Source of the DNA: Streptococcus mitis
GTDB taxonomy: Bacteria > Bacillota > Bacilli > Lactobacillales > Streptococcaceae
Assembly: GCF_946190375.1 (NCBI RefSeq)
Contig: NZ_CAMIAF010000011.1
Span: 1 to 64,000, forward strand
Length of the DNA stretch: 64,000 nucleotides
Reading direction: 5' to 3'
Part shown: in pieces, positions 46,357 through 57,760 of the stretch
Numbering within the stretch: the first letter of the stretch is position 1
Layout of the letters: each line of letters starts with the position of its first letter
The notes under the pieces: generated by a model
Databases searched by the model: none
Seen by the model: only the letters and a program-made list of their open reading frames with translations
Told to the model about the DNA's origin: nothing
Position numbers and translations under genes: made by a program

Positions 46357-49158
46357 TTATCGTTTGATTTCTTCCATGACATAGGCCTCAATCACATCAT
46401 CCATCTTGATATCATTGTAGCCATCTATCATCAATCCACCTTCACGACCGTTTGTAACTTCTTTGACGTCGTCTTTGTAGTGTTTCAAGCTTGCAAGTTC
46501 GCCATCATAGATAACGACACCGTCACGGATAACACGGACTTTAGAGTCACGGGTAACCTTACCGTTGATAACCATGAATCCACCGATAGTTCCCACTTTA
46601 GACACCTTGAAGGTTTCACGGATAACTGCTTCACCGATAACTTTTTCTTCAAATTCTGGATCAAGCATCCCTTTCATAGCTTCTTCCATCTCTTCGATAA
46701 CCTTGTAGATAATGCTGTGGAGACGGATTTCCACATCGTCAGCTTCTGCTTGTTGACGAGCTTGTGGTGTAGGGCGTACGTTGAAACCAACGATAAAGGC
46801 ATTTGAAGCTTCCGCAAGTGTTACATCAGATTCATTGATGGCACCAACCGCTGAGTGAACGATGGTAACTTTAACACCTTCCACATCGATCTTTTGAAGT
46901 GAGGCAGAAAGGGCTTCAACAGAACCTTGTACGTCAGCCTTAATGATAACGTTAACAGATTTGAGTTCACCAGCTTTAAGGGTATCAAAGAGGTTTTCAA
47001 GGCTGACACGTTGGGTAGCTTGACGTTGTTTCATGAGGGCACGTTTGGCACGCTCTTCACCTGCTGCACGCGCAGATTTTTCATCTTCGTAGACAGCAAA
47101 GTGGTCACCAGCCATTGGCGCTTCGTTCAAACCTGTGATAGAAACTGGCGTTGATGGGCCTGCTACCTTAACACGACGACCAAGGTCATTGGTCATAGCA
47201 CGGACACGACCGAAGGTATTTCCGACAACGATTGGGTCTTGAACATTCAAGGTACCTTGTTGAACAAGAAGAGTTGCAACCGCACCTTTTCCTTTATCCA
47301 AGCGCGCTTCGATAACTGTACCGATCGCACGCACTGTTGGGTCTGCCTTGAGTTCTTGGATTTCAGCCACAAGAAGGACTGTTTCCAACAATTCTTCGAT
47401 ATTTTGGTTGAATTTAGCTGAAATTTCAACAAATTCAGAATCTCCACCCCAAGCTGTTGACATAACTCCGTGCTCTGCCAATTCACCGATCACGCGTTCT
47501 GGGTTAGCACCTGGTTTATCAATCTTGTTAATGGCTACGATGATTGGAACGTTGGCCGCTTTTGAGTGGTTAATGGCTTCGATAGTCTGAGGCATAACCC
47601 CGTCATCTGCCGCTACGACCAAGATAGTAATATCGGTAACAGAAGCACCACGCGCACGCATAGATGTAAAGGCCGCGTGTCCTGGTGTATCAAGGAAGGT
47701 AATCTTCTTACCATTTTCCACAATTTGGTAGGCACCGATATGCTGAGTGATACCACCTGCTTCACCTGTCGCAACACGAGAGTTACGAAGGGTATCTAGG
47801 AGTGTTGTTTTACCGTGGTCAACGTGTCCCATGATAGTTACAACTGGTGGACGCTCTACCAATTCATCTTCATTGAGATAACCATCTTCGACAAAGAAAC
47901 GTTCGATGTCGGCATTATCCACTTCAACTTTTTGTTTGGCTTCGATACCGTAATCCACCATGAGGAGTTCAATTGTTTCGCCATCCAAGGATTGGTTTTG
48001 TGTGGCCATGACACCCATCATAAAGAGTTTCTTAACGATTTCAGCTGGTTCACGTTTGATACGTTTTGCGATTTCCGCAACGGTCATACCATCTGTATAT
48101 TCAAATTCTGTTGGCAATTCATGGAATTTACGCTCCGTAACAGGTTTTGGATTCTGATTACGGTTGTTCTTGTTATTGCCTTTTTTATTCTTTTTGTTGT
48201 TATTCCAGTTACTATTCTTTTGATTTCTCACTTGATTTTGACTACTTCGATTCTTTTGTTGTTTCCTAGGACCATCTTCTTCATGATCATAATCGTCACG
48301 ATTTTTGTCTGGTCGAGCTTGTTTTTTACGACGTGTATCCACTGCAGGTTCTTTTTTCTCAGGGACGACTTCAACCACTGCTTGAACTTGCTGTGCTTGT
48401 TGCGCTTGTTCAGCTAACTTAGCCACTTCTTCAAAGATTTCCTCTGGTTCCTTGCGTTTGTTAGCTTGAGCCAAGGCTTCTTTAGCAGCTTGATACTGCT
48501 TGAAGCGTTCCTCGCTTGAACGTGCGTACTCTGCATTTTGCTCTGCTTTTAGGGCTGCTGCACGGGCTTTAAAGTCAACACGTGGAGCTGCTTGATTTGG
48601 ACGTTTGTCCTCTTGTTGACGGCGATCGTTTCCACGACTTTGCTGACCTTGCTGTTTCTTAGCTTGATCATTAAAGCGACGATTGTCGCGGTTGCCTTGA
48701 CCTTGTTTTCCACCATTGCGACCGTCGTTTTTCTGACGGTTGCCGTTTTGTTGTTGGTCACGGTTATTGCCCTTATTTTGCTTGCGTCGTTCTGCCTGCT
48801 CTTTGGCACGGGCTTCACGCTCAGCCTTGAAATTACGACTTTGCGGTTTAGCTGCTGCTTTTTCTGTTTTAGGAGCAACTGGTTCAGCCGCTTTTGCCTC
48901 TTCCTTGGCTACAGCTAGTTTCGCTGACTCAGATTTTTCGGCTTTCTTTTCTGCACTTGCTTTTGGTTCTGCAGGTTTTGCTTCTACTTTCGGAGCAGCT
49001 GCAGGCTTAAAGCTGGCAGCGATTTTTGCAGCGACAGCTTCTTCCACACTTGATGAGTGGCTTTTCACATCCAAGCCCAACTCTTTTGCACGCGCTACAA
49101 CTTCTTTACTTTCTTTTCCAAGTTCTTTTGCGATTTCGTACAATCTTTTCTTAGACAA
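46357..49158 (-). CDS. infB: Translation initiation factor IF-2
   Basis: 933 aa. A long Lys/Ala/Gln/Asn-rich N-terminal extension is followed by the IF2 N2 region, the G domain ([29 protein letters not shown]), and domains II-IV that bind fMet-tRNA. GTPase that places initiator tRNA on the 30S subunit. The N-terminal low-complexity tract gives rise to long shadow frames on the other strand. Confidence 0.97.
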   Translation of the reverse strand: MSKKRLYEIAKELGKESKEVVARAKELGLDVKSHSSSVEEAVAAKIAASFKPAAAPKVEAKPAEPKASAEKKAEKSESAKLAVAKEEAKAAEPVAPKTEKAAAKPQSRNFKAEREARAKEQAERRKQNKGNNRDQQQNGNRQKNDGRNGGKQGQGNRDNRRFNDQAKKQQGQQSRGNDRRQQEDKRPNQAAPRVDFKARAAALKAEQNAEYARSSEERFKQYQAAKEALAQANKRKEPEEIFEEVAKLAEQAQQAQQVQAVVEVVPEKKEPAVDTRRKKQARPDKNRDDYDHEEDGPRKQQKNRSSQNQVRNQKNSNWNNNKKNKKGNNKNNRNQNPKPVTERKFHELPTEFEYTDGMTVAEIAKRIKREPAEIVKKLFMMGVMATQNQSLDGETIELLMVDYGIEAKQKVEVDNADIERFFVEDGYLNEDELVERPPVVTIMGHVDHGKTTLLDTLRNSRVATGEAGGITQHIGAYQIVENGKKITFLDTPGHAAFTSMRARGASVTDITILVVAADDGVMPQTIEAINHSKAANVPIIVAINKIDKPGANPERVIGELAEHGVMSTAWGGDSEFVEISAKFNQNIEELLETVLLVAEIQELKADPTVRAIGTVIEARLDKGKGAVATLLVQQGTLNVQDPIVVGNTFGRVRAMTNDLGRRVKVAGPSTPVSITGLNEAPMAGDHFAVYEDEKSARAAGEERAKRALMKQRQATQRVSLENLFDTLKAGELKSVNVIIKADVQGSVEALSASLQKIDVEGVKVTIVHSAVGAINESDVTLAEASNAFIVGFNVRPTPQARQQAEADDVEIRLHSIIYKVIEEMEEAMKGMLDPEFEEKVIGEAVIRETFKVSKVGTIGGFMVINGKVTRDSKVRVIRDGVVIYDGELASLKHYKDDVKEVTNGREGGLMIDGYNDIKMDDVIEAYVMEEIKR

Positions 49159-49174
49159 ATCATGTCCTCCTCTT

Positions 49175-49474
49175 CTATTCCATAAGAGACCTCATTTTCT
49201 TTGTAAATCCAGCATCTGTCACAGCCAAAACCTTTCTCGATTTTCCGACTGCTATGCTTAATTCCAGTGTTGAAAACACGGTTACAATTTCTACTTGATA
49301 ATAATGACTTTTATCTTGAATCTTCTTGGTCAGATTGGGGCCAGCATCATGGGCTAGAAAGACCAACTGGGCCTTGCCGTCTTGAACAGCCTTGACCACC
49401 AATTCTTCACCCGATATGATACGCCCTGCTCGCTGAGCAAGTCCCAAGAGATTACTTATCTTTTGCTTATTCAA
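49175..49474 (-). CDS. ylxQ: YlxQ-type L7Ae-family RNA-binding protein
   Basis: 99 aa with the L7Ae/L30e fold ([39 protein letters not shown]). Probable kink-turn RNA binder of the ribosome-linked nusA-infB operon. Overlaps the preceding ylxR gene by 8 nt. Confidence 0.9.
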   Translation of the reverse strand: MNKQKISNLLGLAQRAGRIISGEELVVKAVQDGKAQLVFLAHDAGPNLTKKIQDKSHYYQVEIVTVFSTLELSIAVGKSRKVLAVTDAGFTKKMRSLME

Positions 49475-49760
49475 GTCCTAACTCTCTTCTTTTCACTTTG
49501 TGATCCACATAAGCGATCAACTCGTCATAAAAGCTTTCATCCACTTCCATGCTAAAGCTGCGGTTAAAGACCTTCTTCTTTTTCGCCTCTAAGGCTTCTG
49601 CATTGTCTAGCTTGATATAAGCGCCACGGCCGTTGGCCTTGCCTGTCGGATCGATAAAGACTTGTCCTTCCTTGTTTTTGACAATCCGGAGCAAATCCCG
49701 CTTATCAATCACTTCATTGGACACAACAGACTTGCGCAAAGGGATTTTTCTCGTTTTCAT
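49467..49760 (-). CDS. ylxR: YlxR-family RNA-binding protein
   Basis: 97 aa (MKTRKIPLRKSVVSNEVIDKRDLLRIV..DPTGKANGRGAYI), the DUF448 fold. The usual second Cys-like position is replaced, as in other streptococci. It lies between nusA and ylxQ. Confidence 0.9.
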   Translation of the reverse strand: MKTRKIPLRKSVVSNEVIDKRDLLRIVKNKEGQVFIDPTGKANGRGAYIKLDNAEALEAKKKKVFNRSFSMEVDESFYDELIAYVDHKVKRRELGLE

Positions 49761-49781
49761 CTTTCCCTCCTCTAGCAGCTT

Positions 49782-50918
49782 TTATTCTTCGATAGTATCG
49801 TTTTCTGCTTCCAACTCTACTGAAGCAGCTTCTTCCATGGCTTCAAATTCGCTAGCAGACTTGATATCGATACGGTAACCAGTCAAGTGAGCCGCCAAGC
49901 GAACGTTTTGCCCACGACGACCGATGGCAAGAGAAAGCTTGTTATCTGGAACAACCACCAAGGCACGTTTGCTGTCGTTTTCGTCAAAGATAACTTGGTC
50001 AACTTCAGCAGGAGCGATGGCATTGTAGATAAATTCAGCTGGATCTGCTACCCACTCGATAACATCGATATTTTCTTCGATTGGCACCATACGGTCATTT
50101 TTAGCATCGTAGCGAGCTGGGTGGAATTTGCTAGTAATTTTCTTGATGTTAGCACCACCACGTCCAACGATTGTACCGATAGCGTCCACGTTTGGATTGT
50201 GGCTACGAACGGCAACCTTCGTACGGTCACCAGCTTCACGAGCCACGCTCATGATTTCAACAGTTCCATCATAAACTTCTGGAATTTCTTGCTCCATCAA
50301 GCGTTTGATCATTTCTGGATGGCTACGGCTAACAAAGACATTCACACCGCGAGGGTTGTCTTCAACCTTGTAGACATACACTTCGATACGATCATGAGAA
50401 GCAAAAACTTCTCCAGGGATTTGATCTTGTTTTGACAATTGGGCTTCGATACTACCAAGATTGACATAGATGAAGCGGTTGTCAAAGCGTTCTACTGTAC
50501 CAGACATGATTTCTTGCTCATGTTCTTTGTAAGTATTGTAAGTGATGGCACGTGTTTGCTTGCGCATTTTTTCCATGATGGTTTGTTTGGCAGATTGGGC
50601 TGCTACACGACCAAACTCAGCAGGTGCTTCTTCAAACTTGATTTTGTCTCCAAGTTCATAGGCTGAATTAATGGCAAGAGCATCTTTCAAGCTGATTTCC
50701 AAACGGCTATCAAATACTTCATCAACCACTTCACGGACAGTATAAACTGTAAAGTCACCTGTTTTTTCGTTGAAATCAATAGCTACACTGTCTGACTGAC
50801 CATAGCGTCTGCGATAAGCGGAACGAAGCGACTCTACTACTGCGTCGATGATATCTTCTTTTTTGATTCCCTTGTCTTCTTCCAAAATGCGGAAGGCCTC
50901 TAGCATTTCTTTACTCAT
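49782..50918 (-). CDS. nusA: Transcription termination/antitermination factor NusA
   Basis: 378 aa: N-terminal RNAP-binding domain (MSKEMLEAFRILEEDKGI), S1 domain (VERFDNRFIYVNLG) and two KH domains (IVGRGGANIKKITSKF; LAIGRRGQNVRLAAHL). It lacks the C-terminal acidic repeats of E. coli NusA, as normal for Firmicutes. Second gene of the operon after rimP. Confidence 0.96.
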   Translation of the reverse strand: MSKEMLEAFRILEEDKGIKKEDIIDAVVESLRSAYRRRYGQSDSVAIDFNEKTGDFTVYTVREVVDEVFDSRLEISLKDALAINSAYELGDKIKFEEAPAEFGRVAAQSAKQTIMEKMRKQTRAITYNTYKEHEQEIMSGTVERFDNRFIYVNLGSIEAQLSKQDQIPGEVFASHDRIEVYVYKVEDNPRGVNVFVSRSHPEMIKRLMEQEIPEVYDGTVEIMSVAREAGDRTKVAVRSHNPNVDAIGTIVGRGGANIKKITSKFHPARYDAKNDRMVPIEENIDVIEWVADPAEFIYNAIAPAEVDQVIFDENDSKRALVVVPDNKLSLAIGRRGQNVRLAAHLTGYRIDIKSASEFEAMEEAASVELEAENDTIEE

Positions 50919-50960
50919 GTTTTCTTCACTTTTGAATCCTCAAAAGCTATCCTTTCTTTT

Positions 50961-51440
50961 CTATAATTTTACTGCTAAACGTGCTTTGGATACTAAACTG
51001 TACGGAATGTGGACAGTTTTCTTACGCGTCTTGTCCATATATTCCATAGTCAACTCATCCTCTTCGAAGGCCAACAAGGTTCCTTCAAAGACCTTTTGCT
51101 TATCGATGGCTTGGTAGAGCCCGACATGGATGTATTTCCCAACTGCTCCAGCGACGGCATCCTTGGTTTTCAAAGGACGTTCCAAGCCTGGACTGGTGAT
51201 TTCTAGGAAATATTGTTCTGGGAAGGGATCTGGCTTGATGGTGTCTAGGACAGGACTGATCATTTCTGTCAAGTCTGCCGTGTCGTTCAAGGTAATTCCT
51301 TCAGGTTTATCTACAAAAATACTGAGAATCATGTCACTGCCAATCTTTCCATACTCGATATCCACGAGTTCGAAAGGTGATTGAATGACAGGTTCTACAA
51401 CTTCTCTGACTAATTCTACGATTGTTGCGATTGCGTCCAC
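50961..51440 (-). CDS. rimP: Ribosome maturation factor RimP
   Basis: About 159 aa, needed for 30S assembly. Conserved segments: [30 protein letters not shown] and [14 protein letters not shown]. The GTG at 51440 is chosen from homologue length; the GAGGAG lies right against it, so the exact start is uncertain and a longer frame exists up to 51539. First gene of the nusA operon. Confidence 0.9.
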   Translation of the reverse strand: MDAIATIVELVREVVEPVIQSPFELVDIEYGKIGSDMILSIFVDKPEGITLNDTADLTEMISPVLDTIKPDPFPEQYFLEITSPGLERPLKTKDAVAGAVGKYIHVGLYQAIDKQKVFEGTLLAFEEDELTMEYMDKTRKKTVHIPYSLVSKARLAVKL

Positions 51441-51500
51441 CTCCTCATAAGCAAGAGGCGAAGATATTTCCCCGCCTCTCTTTCTCATATTCTTACTTAC

Positions 51501-51529
51501 AGTATAGCACTTTTTACTATTTATGTAAA
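51501..51529 (-). promoter_or_regulatory. Promoter of the rimP-nusA-infB operon
   Basis: TTTACA (51524-51529) and TATACT (51501-51506), 17-bp spacer with a TGC extended -10, on the minus strand. Confidence 0.75.
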
Positions 51530-51566
51530 GCAAAAGCACTTGTACAGCCTGATTTTAGGCCATTTC

Positions 51567-52202
51567 TTAAAATTCTGCCTCAACTCGGTAGATAACTTGC
51601 CCCTTGTTGGAGAATTTTTGCTCGTATTCTGTCATGACATTGCCTTCAAAATCACTGGCATGTAAATCAAGCCAGACACCATTGAGCTTCATGCCATACT
51701 GAGAAAAGCTCACTAAACTGTACTCAAACAATCCACGGTTATCTGTCTTGAAATGAATTTCTCCATTTTCAGGCAAGATACGTTTGAAGGTATCCAAGAA
51801 GGTCTTGTAGGTCAAACGACGCTTTTCATGGCGTTTTTTAGGCCAAGGATCTGAAAAGTTCAAATACAAGCGGTCGATCTCACCGTCTTCAAAGTAGTCA
51901 GTCAAGTCAGAACCATCTACCCACAAGAGCTTGATATTAGGCACTCCAACTTCAAGCACCTTGTCCAAGGCGTAGCTCAAAACAGACTTTTGAATATCAA
52001 TCCCGATATAGTTGATATCAGGGTTTTGCTTGGCCATACCTGAAACAAAGGCACCCTTTCCACTCCCAACTTCCACATGAATGGGATTATCATTGCCAAA
52101 CAAGTCCCGCCATTTTCCCTTGGCTTCCAAGGGATTGAGGACCACATACTGGGGATTTGCCTCTAGTAATTCTGTTGCCCCTTTACGATTTCTAACTCTC
52201 AT
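51567..52202 (-). CDS. trmB: tRNA (guanine-N7-)-methyltransferase
   Basis: 211-aa SAM-dependent enzyme that makes m7G46. Motifs: [15 protein letters not shown] for SAM binding and [19 protein letters not shown] for tRNA/catalysis. ATG at 52202 overlaps the ccrZ stop by 4 nt (ATGA). The longer frame reads into ccrZ. Confidence 0.95.
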   Translation of the reverse strand: MRVRNRKGATELLEANPQYVVLNPLEAKGKWRDLFGNDNPIHVEVGSGKGAFVSGMAKQNPDINYIGIDIQKSVLSYALDKVLEVGVPNIKLLWVDGSDLTDYFEDGEIDRLYLNFSDPWPKKRHEKRRLTYKTFLDTFKRILPENGEIHFKTDNRGLFEYSLVSFSQYGMKLNGVWLDLHASDFEGNVMTEYEQKFSNKGQVIYRVEAEF

Positions 52203-52993
52203 CTTCTCTTTCCATACTTGTCTCGGAAGTGACGCAAGCCATGAATCTCCCGATTGACATTTTCTAAATCTTGGTTCATATAATACTTGGAAATCTGGCT
52301 CAAATAAGACAATTGACCGTACCAATACAATTTACTTAATACCGTCTGATTGTACTTGTAACCGTAGTAGGTCAACCATTCCTTCCACTGATGTTCTGGA
52401 ATATAATGGCAGAGCATATGGGCCACATCAAACATGCGATCGGTCAAGCGAACCGAATCCCAATCCACCAAATAAATCAAACCACTGTCTGTCTCAATCC
52501 AATTACTATGTCGTACATCTCCATGGACAATGGTCGCATAGTCCTCTCTAAATCCTGGAATAGTCTGACGTAAATCAGCCATCACTTCACTGATAAAATG
52601 ATTTTTACGCAAAGCATCTGGAGCCGTTTCCCGCCAAGACTGTAGTAAATCTACAGGTGTTTCCATGGCATAGCCCAAGCGACTCAACTGTGTCATCAAC
52701 GGACGTGAGCGATGAAGGCGGGTTAAAATATTGACGATTTGCTTACGATTCATATCATAGGGGGTCAATATCTTGCCTGTCAACCATTCTTGAGCACACA
52801 TATCACGCCCATCTGCCAAACGGCGGCTCCATAATAATTGTGGAGCAATTTGTTCTCTAGCTAGACCAGGTAGGATTGGAGAGGTGTTCATTTTTACAAA
52901 GATGCGCTTCCCGTCAGGATAGCTACCCATATAAGCCTTACCACTTTTCCCAGGTATGGGAGTCAGTGTTAGCTCATTATCACCCAAATCCAT
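52199..52993 (-). CDS. ccrZ: CcrZ, cell-cycle regulator with aminoglycoside-phosphotransferase-like kinase fold
   Basis: 264 aa. Kinase-like motifs: catalytic [12 protein letters not shown] and metal-binding [19 protein letters not shown]. In pneumococcus CcrZ sits at mid-cell with FtsZ and triggers DnaA-dependent replication initiation. Its position directly upstream of trmB is the conserved context. A promoter (TTGACG/TAGAAT) lies upstream. Confidence 0.9.
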   Translation of the reverse strand: MDLGDNELTLTPIPGKSGKAYMGSYPDGKRIFVKMNTSPILPGLAREQIAPQLLWSRRLADGRDMCAQEWLTGKILTPYDMNRKQIVNILTRLHRSRPLMTQLSRLGYAMETPVDLLQSWRETAPDALRKNHFISEVMADLRQTIPGFREDYATIVHGDVRHSNWIETDSGLIYLVDWDSVRLTDRMFDVAHMLCHYIPEHQWKEWLTYYGYKYNQTVLSKLYWYGQLSYLSQISKYYMNQDLENVNREIHGLRHFRDKYGKRR

Positions 52994-53022
52994 TTCTTTC
53001 CTCCGTATAAAGTTTCCTTACT

Positions 53023-53051
53023 ATTCTACTAGTTTTTGCCCTATTCGTCAA
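53023..53051 (-). promoter_or_regulatory. ccrZ-trmB promoter
   Basis: TTGACG (53046-53051) and TAGAAT (53023-53028), 17-bp spacer, minus strand. Confidence 0.65.
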
Positions 53052-53117
53052 CCGGTCCACACCCGATTCTCAAAGAAAAGCCTATGGGGTGGTTTGGGTT
53101 ATAATTTATAGAAAGAA

Positions 53118-53147
53118 AAAGGTAAGCACCGTCTTCTGCTTACCTTT
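53118..53147 (-). terminator. Terminator of the pncP end of the blp locus
   Basis: AAAGGTAAGCA/TGCTTACCTTT hairpin followed by a T-rich stretch on the minus strand, just past the pncP stop. Confidence 0.75.
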
Positions 53148-53155
53148 CATGATTT

Positions 53156-53767
53156 TTATAAATAATATAAGAGTGGCCAAGCATTGTAAAACATGTGAAC
53201 TAGAGTAGAAACCCATAGGTTTTGGCTCTTTTTATAAGCAAAGCCCAGTAACAAGCCCCCAAGTAGATAAAAAATAAACGAAGGGACATTAGAAGGTCCA
53301 TGCATGAAAGAAAAGAGAGAGGAAGTGAGCACAAGCCCTAACCAAGAATTGTCAAAAACGGCACCTTGAAGAAGTCCTCTGAAAATGAGTTCCTCCTGGA
53401 TGGGTCCAAAAACTGAGGAAGTCAAAATCAAAGACAGAGAAATTCCTCTGCTAACTTCCGACAAGTGTTGAACTCCTGCGCCAGAAGAAACAGCGAAGAA
53501 ATGAATATAAACCAACGTCTCAAGTACACTTAGAAGAAAGATTACAATGAACAGCAAAAGTTCTTTCTTGCTTAACATCCCAAAAGAAATCATTTCAAAC
53601 TTTCTAGCATAAGCAACACTTAGCGAGGTTACTAGAAAACTTACAATAATCAATGCAGATTCATTTTGAAAAAAATCCCCGTGGTTAATCGTATAAGGAA
53701 CTGTAATGACGATTAGTAATACTAAAAATCCAAAACAAAAGGCATGAAATTTATCAAAGAACTCCAT
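53156..53767 (-). CDS. pncP: CPBP-family intramembrane protease PncP of the blp locus
   Basis: About 203 aa, polytopic. CPBP/Abi motifs: EELIFRGLLQ with the paired glutamates and Arg, FSFMHGPSN (His) and a further LVHMFYNAW (His). In blp loci these proteins contribute to self-immunity. ATG at 53767 has GAGGAGG upstream. It forms an operon with blpZ and blpY. Confidence 0.85.
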   Translation of the reverse strand: MEFFDKFHAFCFGFLVLLIVITVPYTINHGDFFQNESALIIVSFLVTSLSVAYARKFEMISFGMLSKKELLLFIVIFLLSVLETLVYIHFFAVSSGAGVQHLSEVSRGISLSLILTSSVFGPIQEELIFRGLLQGAVFDNSWLGLVLTSSLFSFMHGPSNVPSFIFYLLGGLLLGFAYKKSQNLWVSTLVHMFYNAWPLLYYL

Positions 53768-53797
53768 AAAATTATCCTCCTCAAGAAACAAACCTCC

Positions 53798-54046
53798 CTA
53801 CACATCATCCTTCCGCTCTAACCTTTCCAAAACAAACCATTTGAGTAACCAAAATCCGGCCACATAGCCAGCTCCTAAGAAGATAGCCATAAAAGCTAGC
53901 ATGGGATTTAGGGAATTAAAGACCACCGCAGATACAAAGGTTAGCACAAAAACATTAAAAGCAATGGTATCAGAAGCCAAGACCAGAATATAAGGCGTCA
54001 ACCAGTCTAAGGTTTTGGAATCTAGGAAAAATAAGCGTTTATACAT
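53798..54046 (-). CDS. blpZ: BlpZ small membrane protein
   Basis: 82 aa with two membrane segments (FNVFVLTFVSAVVFNSL and MAIFLGAGYVAGFWLLKWFVL). It matches the gene found between blpY and pncP in pneumococcal blp loci. Immunity-related by context. Confidence 0.78.
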   Translation of the reverse strand: MYKRLFFLDSKTLDWLTPYILVLASDTIAFNVFVLTFVSAVVFNSLNPMLAFMAIFLGAGYVAGFWLLKWFVLERLERKDDV

Positions 54047-54086
54047 GATGACCTCCTCTATGGCTGAAAAGCAAGACTTTGTTTTT

Positions 54087-54791
54087 TTACCCCAAGACCC
54101 TATGTAGAAAAGTGAGCAAAAATGGTAAAGTCGCTACAATATTATTAATCACATGCACCGCATAGGATGGGTAAATGCTCTTGGTATAGCGAGTCAAACC
54201 AGCAAAAATGATTCCAAATGTTGTAAAAACGAAAATATCTAACAGACTAGGCAGACTTAAAAAATGAGGAAGAGCAAACAAAATGGAAGGAAGAAGCAAA
54301 TCAGGGCCAAATCGCGAATGTTTAAAGAAAGCATGTTGCAACAACCCCCTATAGATCAATTCTTCCATCAGTGGCACTAGAAAGAACAAAGTTATATAGA
54401 TACCTAGCTCAGCAAAGTTAGTCCCACTATAACCAATCAATACAGCCCAACCTTCAGCAGTTGACTGAGCATGTTTAGCTGTCTGAACGTTAAAAGAGAT
54501 AACGTTAAAAGAGATCTGGAGCACTATCACTAATACTGTCAAAATCGAATACCAAAGCCATTTTTTTCTTGGAATGTGAAAGAGATAGCCATGGCCTGTC
54601 TTAACCAAAATCCAAATCATGACTCCGCTAAATAGCAAACTCAAGATATTTCGAATCCAGAAGAAATTTCCTATCTGAGAAGAAAATTGCCAATAATTTT
54701 GGACTATAAGCGTTATCTGAGAAAGGCCAAATACGAAAAATAAGTAAGACAAGACTGCACTTATTTTGAAGAGAAACTGATACTTTTTCAT
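54087..54791 (-). CDS. blpY: BlpY, CPBP-family bacteriocin immunity protein
   Basis: 234 aa, polytopic. CPBP motifs: MEELIYRGLLQHAFF, FALPHFLSLPS and HVINNIVAT. BlpY is needed for immunity to blp bacteriocins in pneumococcus. A perfect 15-bp tandem duplication (54486-54500 and 54501-54515) repeats ISFNV in a loop, keeping the frame. Confidence 0.88.
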   Translation of the reverse strand: MKKYQFLFKISAVLSYLFFVFGLSQITLIVQNYWQFSSQIGNFFWIRNILSLLFSGVMIWILVKTGHGYLFHIPRKKWLWYSILTVLVIVLQISFNVISFNVQTAKHAQSTAEGWAVLIGYSGTNFAELGIYITLFFLVPLMEELIYRGLLQHAFFKHSRFGPDLLLPSILFALPHFLSLPSLLDIFVFTTFGIIFAGLTRYTKSIYPSYAVHVINNIVATLPFLLTFLHRVLG

Positions 54792-54822
54792 AGAAACTCT
54801 TCCTCATTTCTTATATTTCAGT

Positions 54823-55056
54823 CTATATTCCACATAAATGAAAACCTGCTCCTATATAACCAAGGTCACGATAACCACGCGGACAGTACCCACTTACTGG
54901 AAAAGGACCTGAATTTTTTAATATAGAAGGGTAAGAACCAAATGGACTTTCATTATAGGCATACCCTCTATAAATATCAGATACATCCCCACCCTCTATA
55001 TGATCAAGCATTTCAGTATCCATAATTTCAAATTGTTCCATCATTTTTGTATCCAT
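54823..55056 (-). CDS. Double-glycine bacteriocin precursor, two cysteines
   Basis: 77 aa. The leader (23 residues) is nearly the same as other blp leaders and ends MLDHIEGG. The mature peptide of 54 residues is rich in Gly, Tyr and Pro, and has only two cysteines near its C-terminus (SGYCPRGYRDLGYIGAGFHLCGI area). It lacks the GxxxG-rich helix of most Blp peptides. Own BlpR-type operator upstream. Not an allele I recognise. Confidence 0.82.
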   Translation of the reverse strand: MDTKMMEQFEIMDTEMLDHIEGGDVSDIYRGYAYNESPFGSYPSILKNSGPFPVSGYCPRGYRDLGYIGAGFHLCGI

Positions 55057-55143
55057 GACAAATACTCCTTTTTATTTTTAATTTTTGTCCTGTTGCAACT
55101 TTGACAAGTTTAGTATATCACTGTTTATTAATTTTTTTCATTC

Positions 55144-55175
55144 AAATCATAAATTGTAATCAAAACATCTTGAAT
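55144..55175 (-). promoter_or_regulatory. BlpR-type operator upstream of the 77-aa bacteriocin
   Basis: Plus strand AAATCATAAATTGTAATC then AAAACATCTTGAAT; TATACT -10 box follows on the minus strand about 25 nt closer to the gene. Confidence 0.85.
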
Positions 55176-55254
55176 TGTAAAAAATTTAAAAAAGCAAGCA
55201 CAGAAAATATGCTTGCATTAAGAGAATTTAACAATAATCGAAAGCTATTCACCA

Positions 55255-55611
55255 TTACTTCCGTCTGTTCTGATAGATTCTCATGATCGCAACCAGGATA
55301 CAGGCTGTCCCACTTGCCAAAACGAGAAGGGTAATGATAATGTTGAGAATTTCAGGCGTACTCTCTATTCTGTTGACAAGACGGACTAAAGACAATACTG
55401 TCAATAAGAGTAAAGCTACTGACCCTGTCCTAATTAAAGAAGCCATTCGGTTCTCAACAGCATATAAAAATGATGGTAACATAACACAGGCTATAGCAAT
55501 CACAAACAGATTGCTACCCGTTTCTTCTCCCTTGTTCACCACGGAAATCATGAGAAGATTCGATGCTATGATTAACGTAGAACAGATGATAAAAAAGGAT
55601 TTCTTATTCAT
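55255..55611 (-). CDS. BlpX-like small membrane protein, probable immunity protein
   Basis: 118 aa with four membrane segments (FFIICSTLIIASNLLMISVV, LFVIAIACVMLPSFLYAV, VALLLLTVLSLVRLV, IIITLLVLASGTACILVAI). Typical of hydrophobic blp immunity genes. Co-transcribed from the operator at 56439-56470, as no operator lies directly upstream. Confidence 0.72.
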   Translation of the reverse strand: MNKKSFFIICSTLIIASNLLMISVVNKGEETGSNLFVIAIACVMLPSFLYAVENRMASLIRTGSVALLLLTVLSLVRLVNRIESTPEILNIIITLLVLASGTACILVAIMRIYQNRRK

Positions 55612-55681
55612 ATAGAATACCTCGAATAATATAACATCTAACTTATCGAAAGTCAGGCTGGATAAAGAGAAACTTTAGCTG

Positions 55682-55940
55682 TTAGCTTCTGCAAATTGAA
55701 ACATTGTTTTTGTATTCACGAGGGATGCTTCTTTTTATTTTCGTCCTATTAGAATACCGTATGCTTGTACTCCATAAAGCAACCCCACCCATTCCATTAG
55801 ATAGTATGTTATCTAGTTCCTCCATCTTTTCATCTGAAAATGTTATTTTCAGCATTGATTGCTTTTTCATAGGTTGCTATCGTACTTGATAACACCATTT
55901 TCCCATATTCTTCTCCAAGTGACTTCTTTTTCCTTGCCAT
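55682..55940 (-). pseudogene. Frameshifted small ORF pair in the bacteriocin region
   Basis: A 36-codon frame (ATG 55940, AAGGGG site) reads MARKKKSLGEEYGKMVLSS... and stops at 55830-55832. A second frame carries on as FSDEKMEELDNILSNGMGG... to 55682. One frameshift near 55835 would join them into about 85 residues. The GMGG could be a processing site, but coding is uncertain. Confidence 0.35.
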
Positions 55941-55965
55941 TTTTTACCCCTTTATTTTACATTTT

Positions 55966-56244
55966 TTAGTTCTGATTGTTGTTTTTTTCTTCCTCTTCGT
56001 CTTCTTTTCTTTTATTCTTTTTATAATCGTTTAGCAGTTCAAAACCTTTATCAAAAGCAAAAAAACCTAAACCTAAAGAAAACGGTGCTCCGACTATTTC
56101 TATAACTTTTGCCCACCTTGTCCCAAAATCTTCTGAAAAATAAGCAAGCGCCCCGACGGCTAAAACTGCTAAGATTAAAAAATATGCTCCAAAATCTGCA
56201 CTTTCTGTTACTTTAGCTTTTTCTGTTCTACTATTTTTACTCAT
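55966..56244 (-). CDS. Small membrane protein, possible immunity protein
   Basis: 92 aa. Two membrane segments (FGAYFLILAVLAVGALAYF and VIEIVGAPFSLGLGFFAF) and a very acidic/Asn tail (EDEEEEKNNNQN). First gene downstream of the BlpR-type operator at 56439-56470, after a 195-nt leader. No family recognised. Confidence 0.62.
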   Translation of the reverse strand: MSKNSRTEKAKVTESADFGAYFLILAVLAVGALAYFSEDFGTRWAKVIEIVGAPFSLGLGFFAFDKGFELLNDYKKNKRKEDEEEEKNNNQN

Positions 56245-56438
56245 GATAATTTCCTTTCATTTTTAACTTTTCTACTTCCGCTAATACTAGCTATTTACCA
56301 TTCTTTTTACCTATGCATCAACTACTATTTAATCCTCTAAAAGTGGTTAGTTTTCTCCTCTATAAGAGTTGGTATTCCACTTTCGACTACAACCTTAACA
56401 ATGTTAGTATACTACTATTTTTTTGAAATTTTCCATCC

Positions 56439-56470
56439 AAATCATAAATAGTCATCAAAACATCTTGAGG
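56439..56470 (-). promoter_or_regulatory. BlpR-type operator upstream of the small membrane protein gene
   Basis: Plus strand AAATCATAAATAGTCATC then AAAACATCTTGAGG; TATACT on the minus strand follows. Confidence 0.82.
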
Positions 56471-56661
56471 CGTTAAAATAATCGAAAAAGAAAGTATTTC
56501 GGAAATACTTGACCTTTTACCATTCGGTCCATTTCATATACAATTATAATCTTTTATATATAAAATAAATACACCTATCTTCTCACTCTTGTCTATAGGA
56601 AAATGTTAGCTATATGTTATTACAAACAAATAATATCATTGCACCTGTTTACCATCTATTT

Positions 56662-57711
<1,050 letters not shown>

Positions 57712-57760
57712 TTACATTTGTTATCTTTATCTTACCTTATTTAAAATTATAAATTCATCT

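Noticed and set aside
47815-49261. Long plus-strand open frames opposite infB
   Set aside because: They arise from the low-complexity N-terminus of IF-2 and are hydrophobic shadows without starts or promoters.
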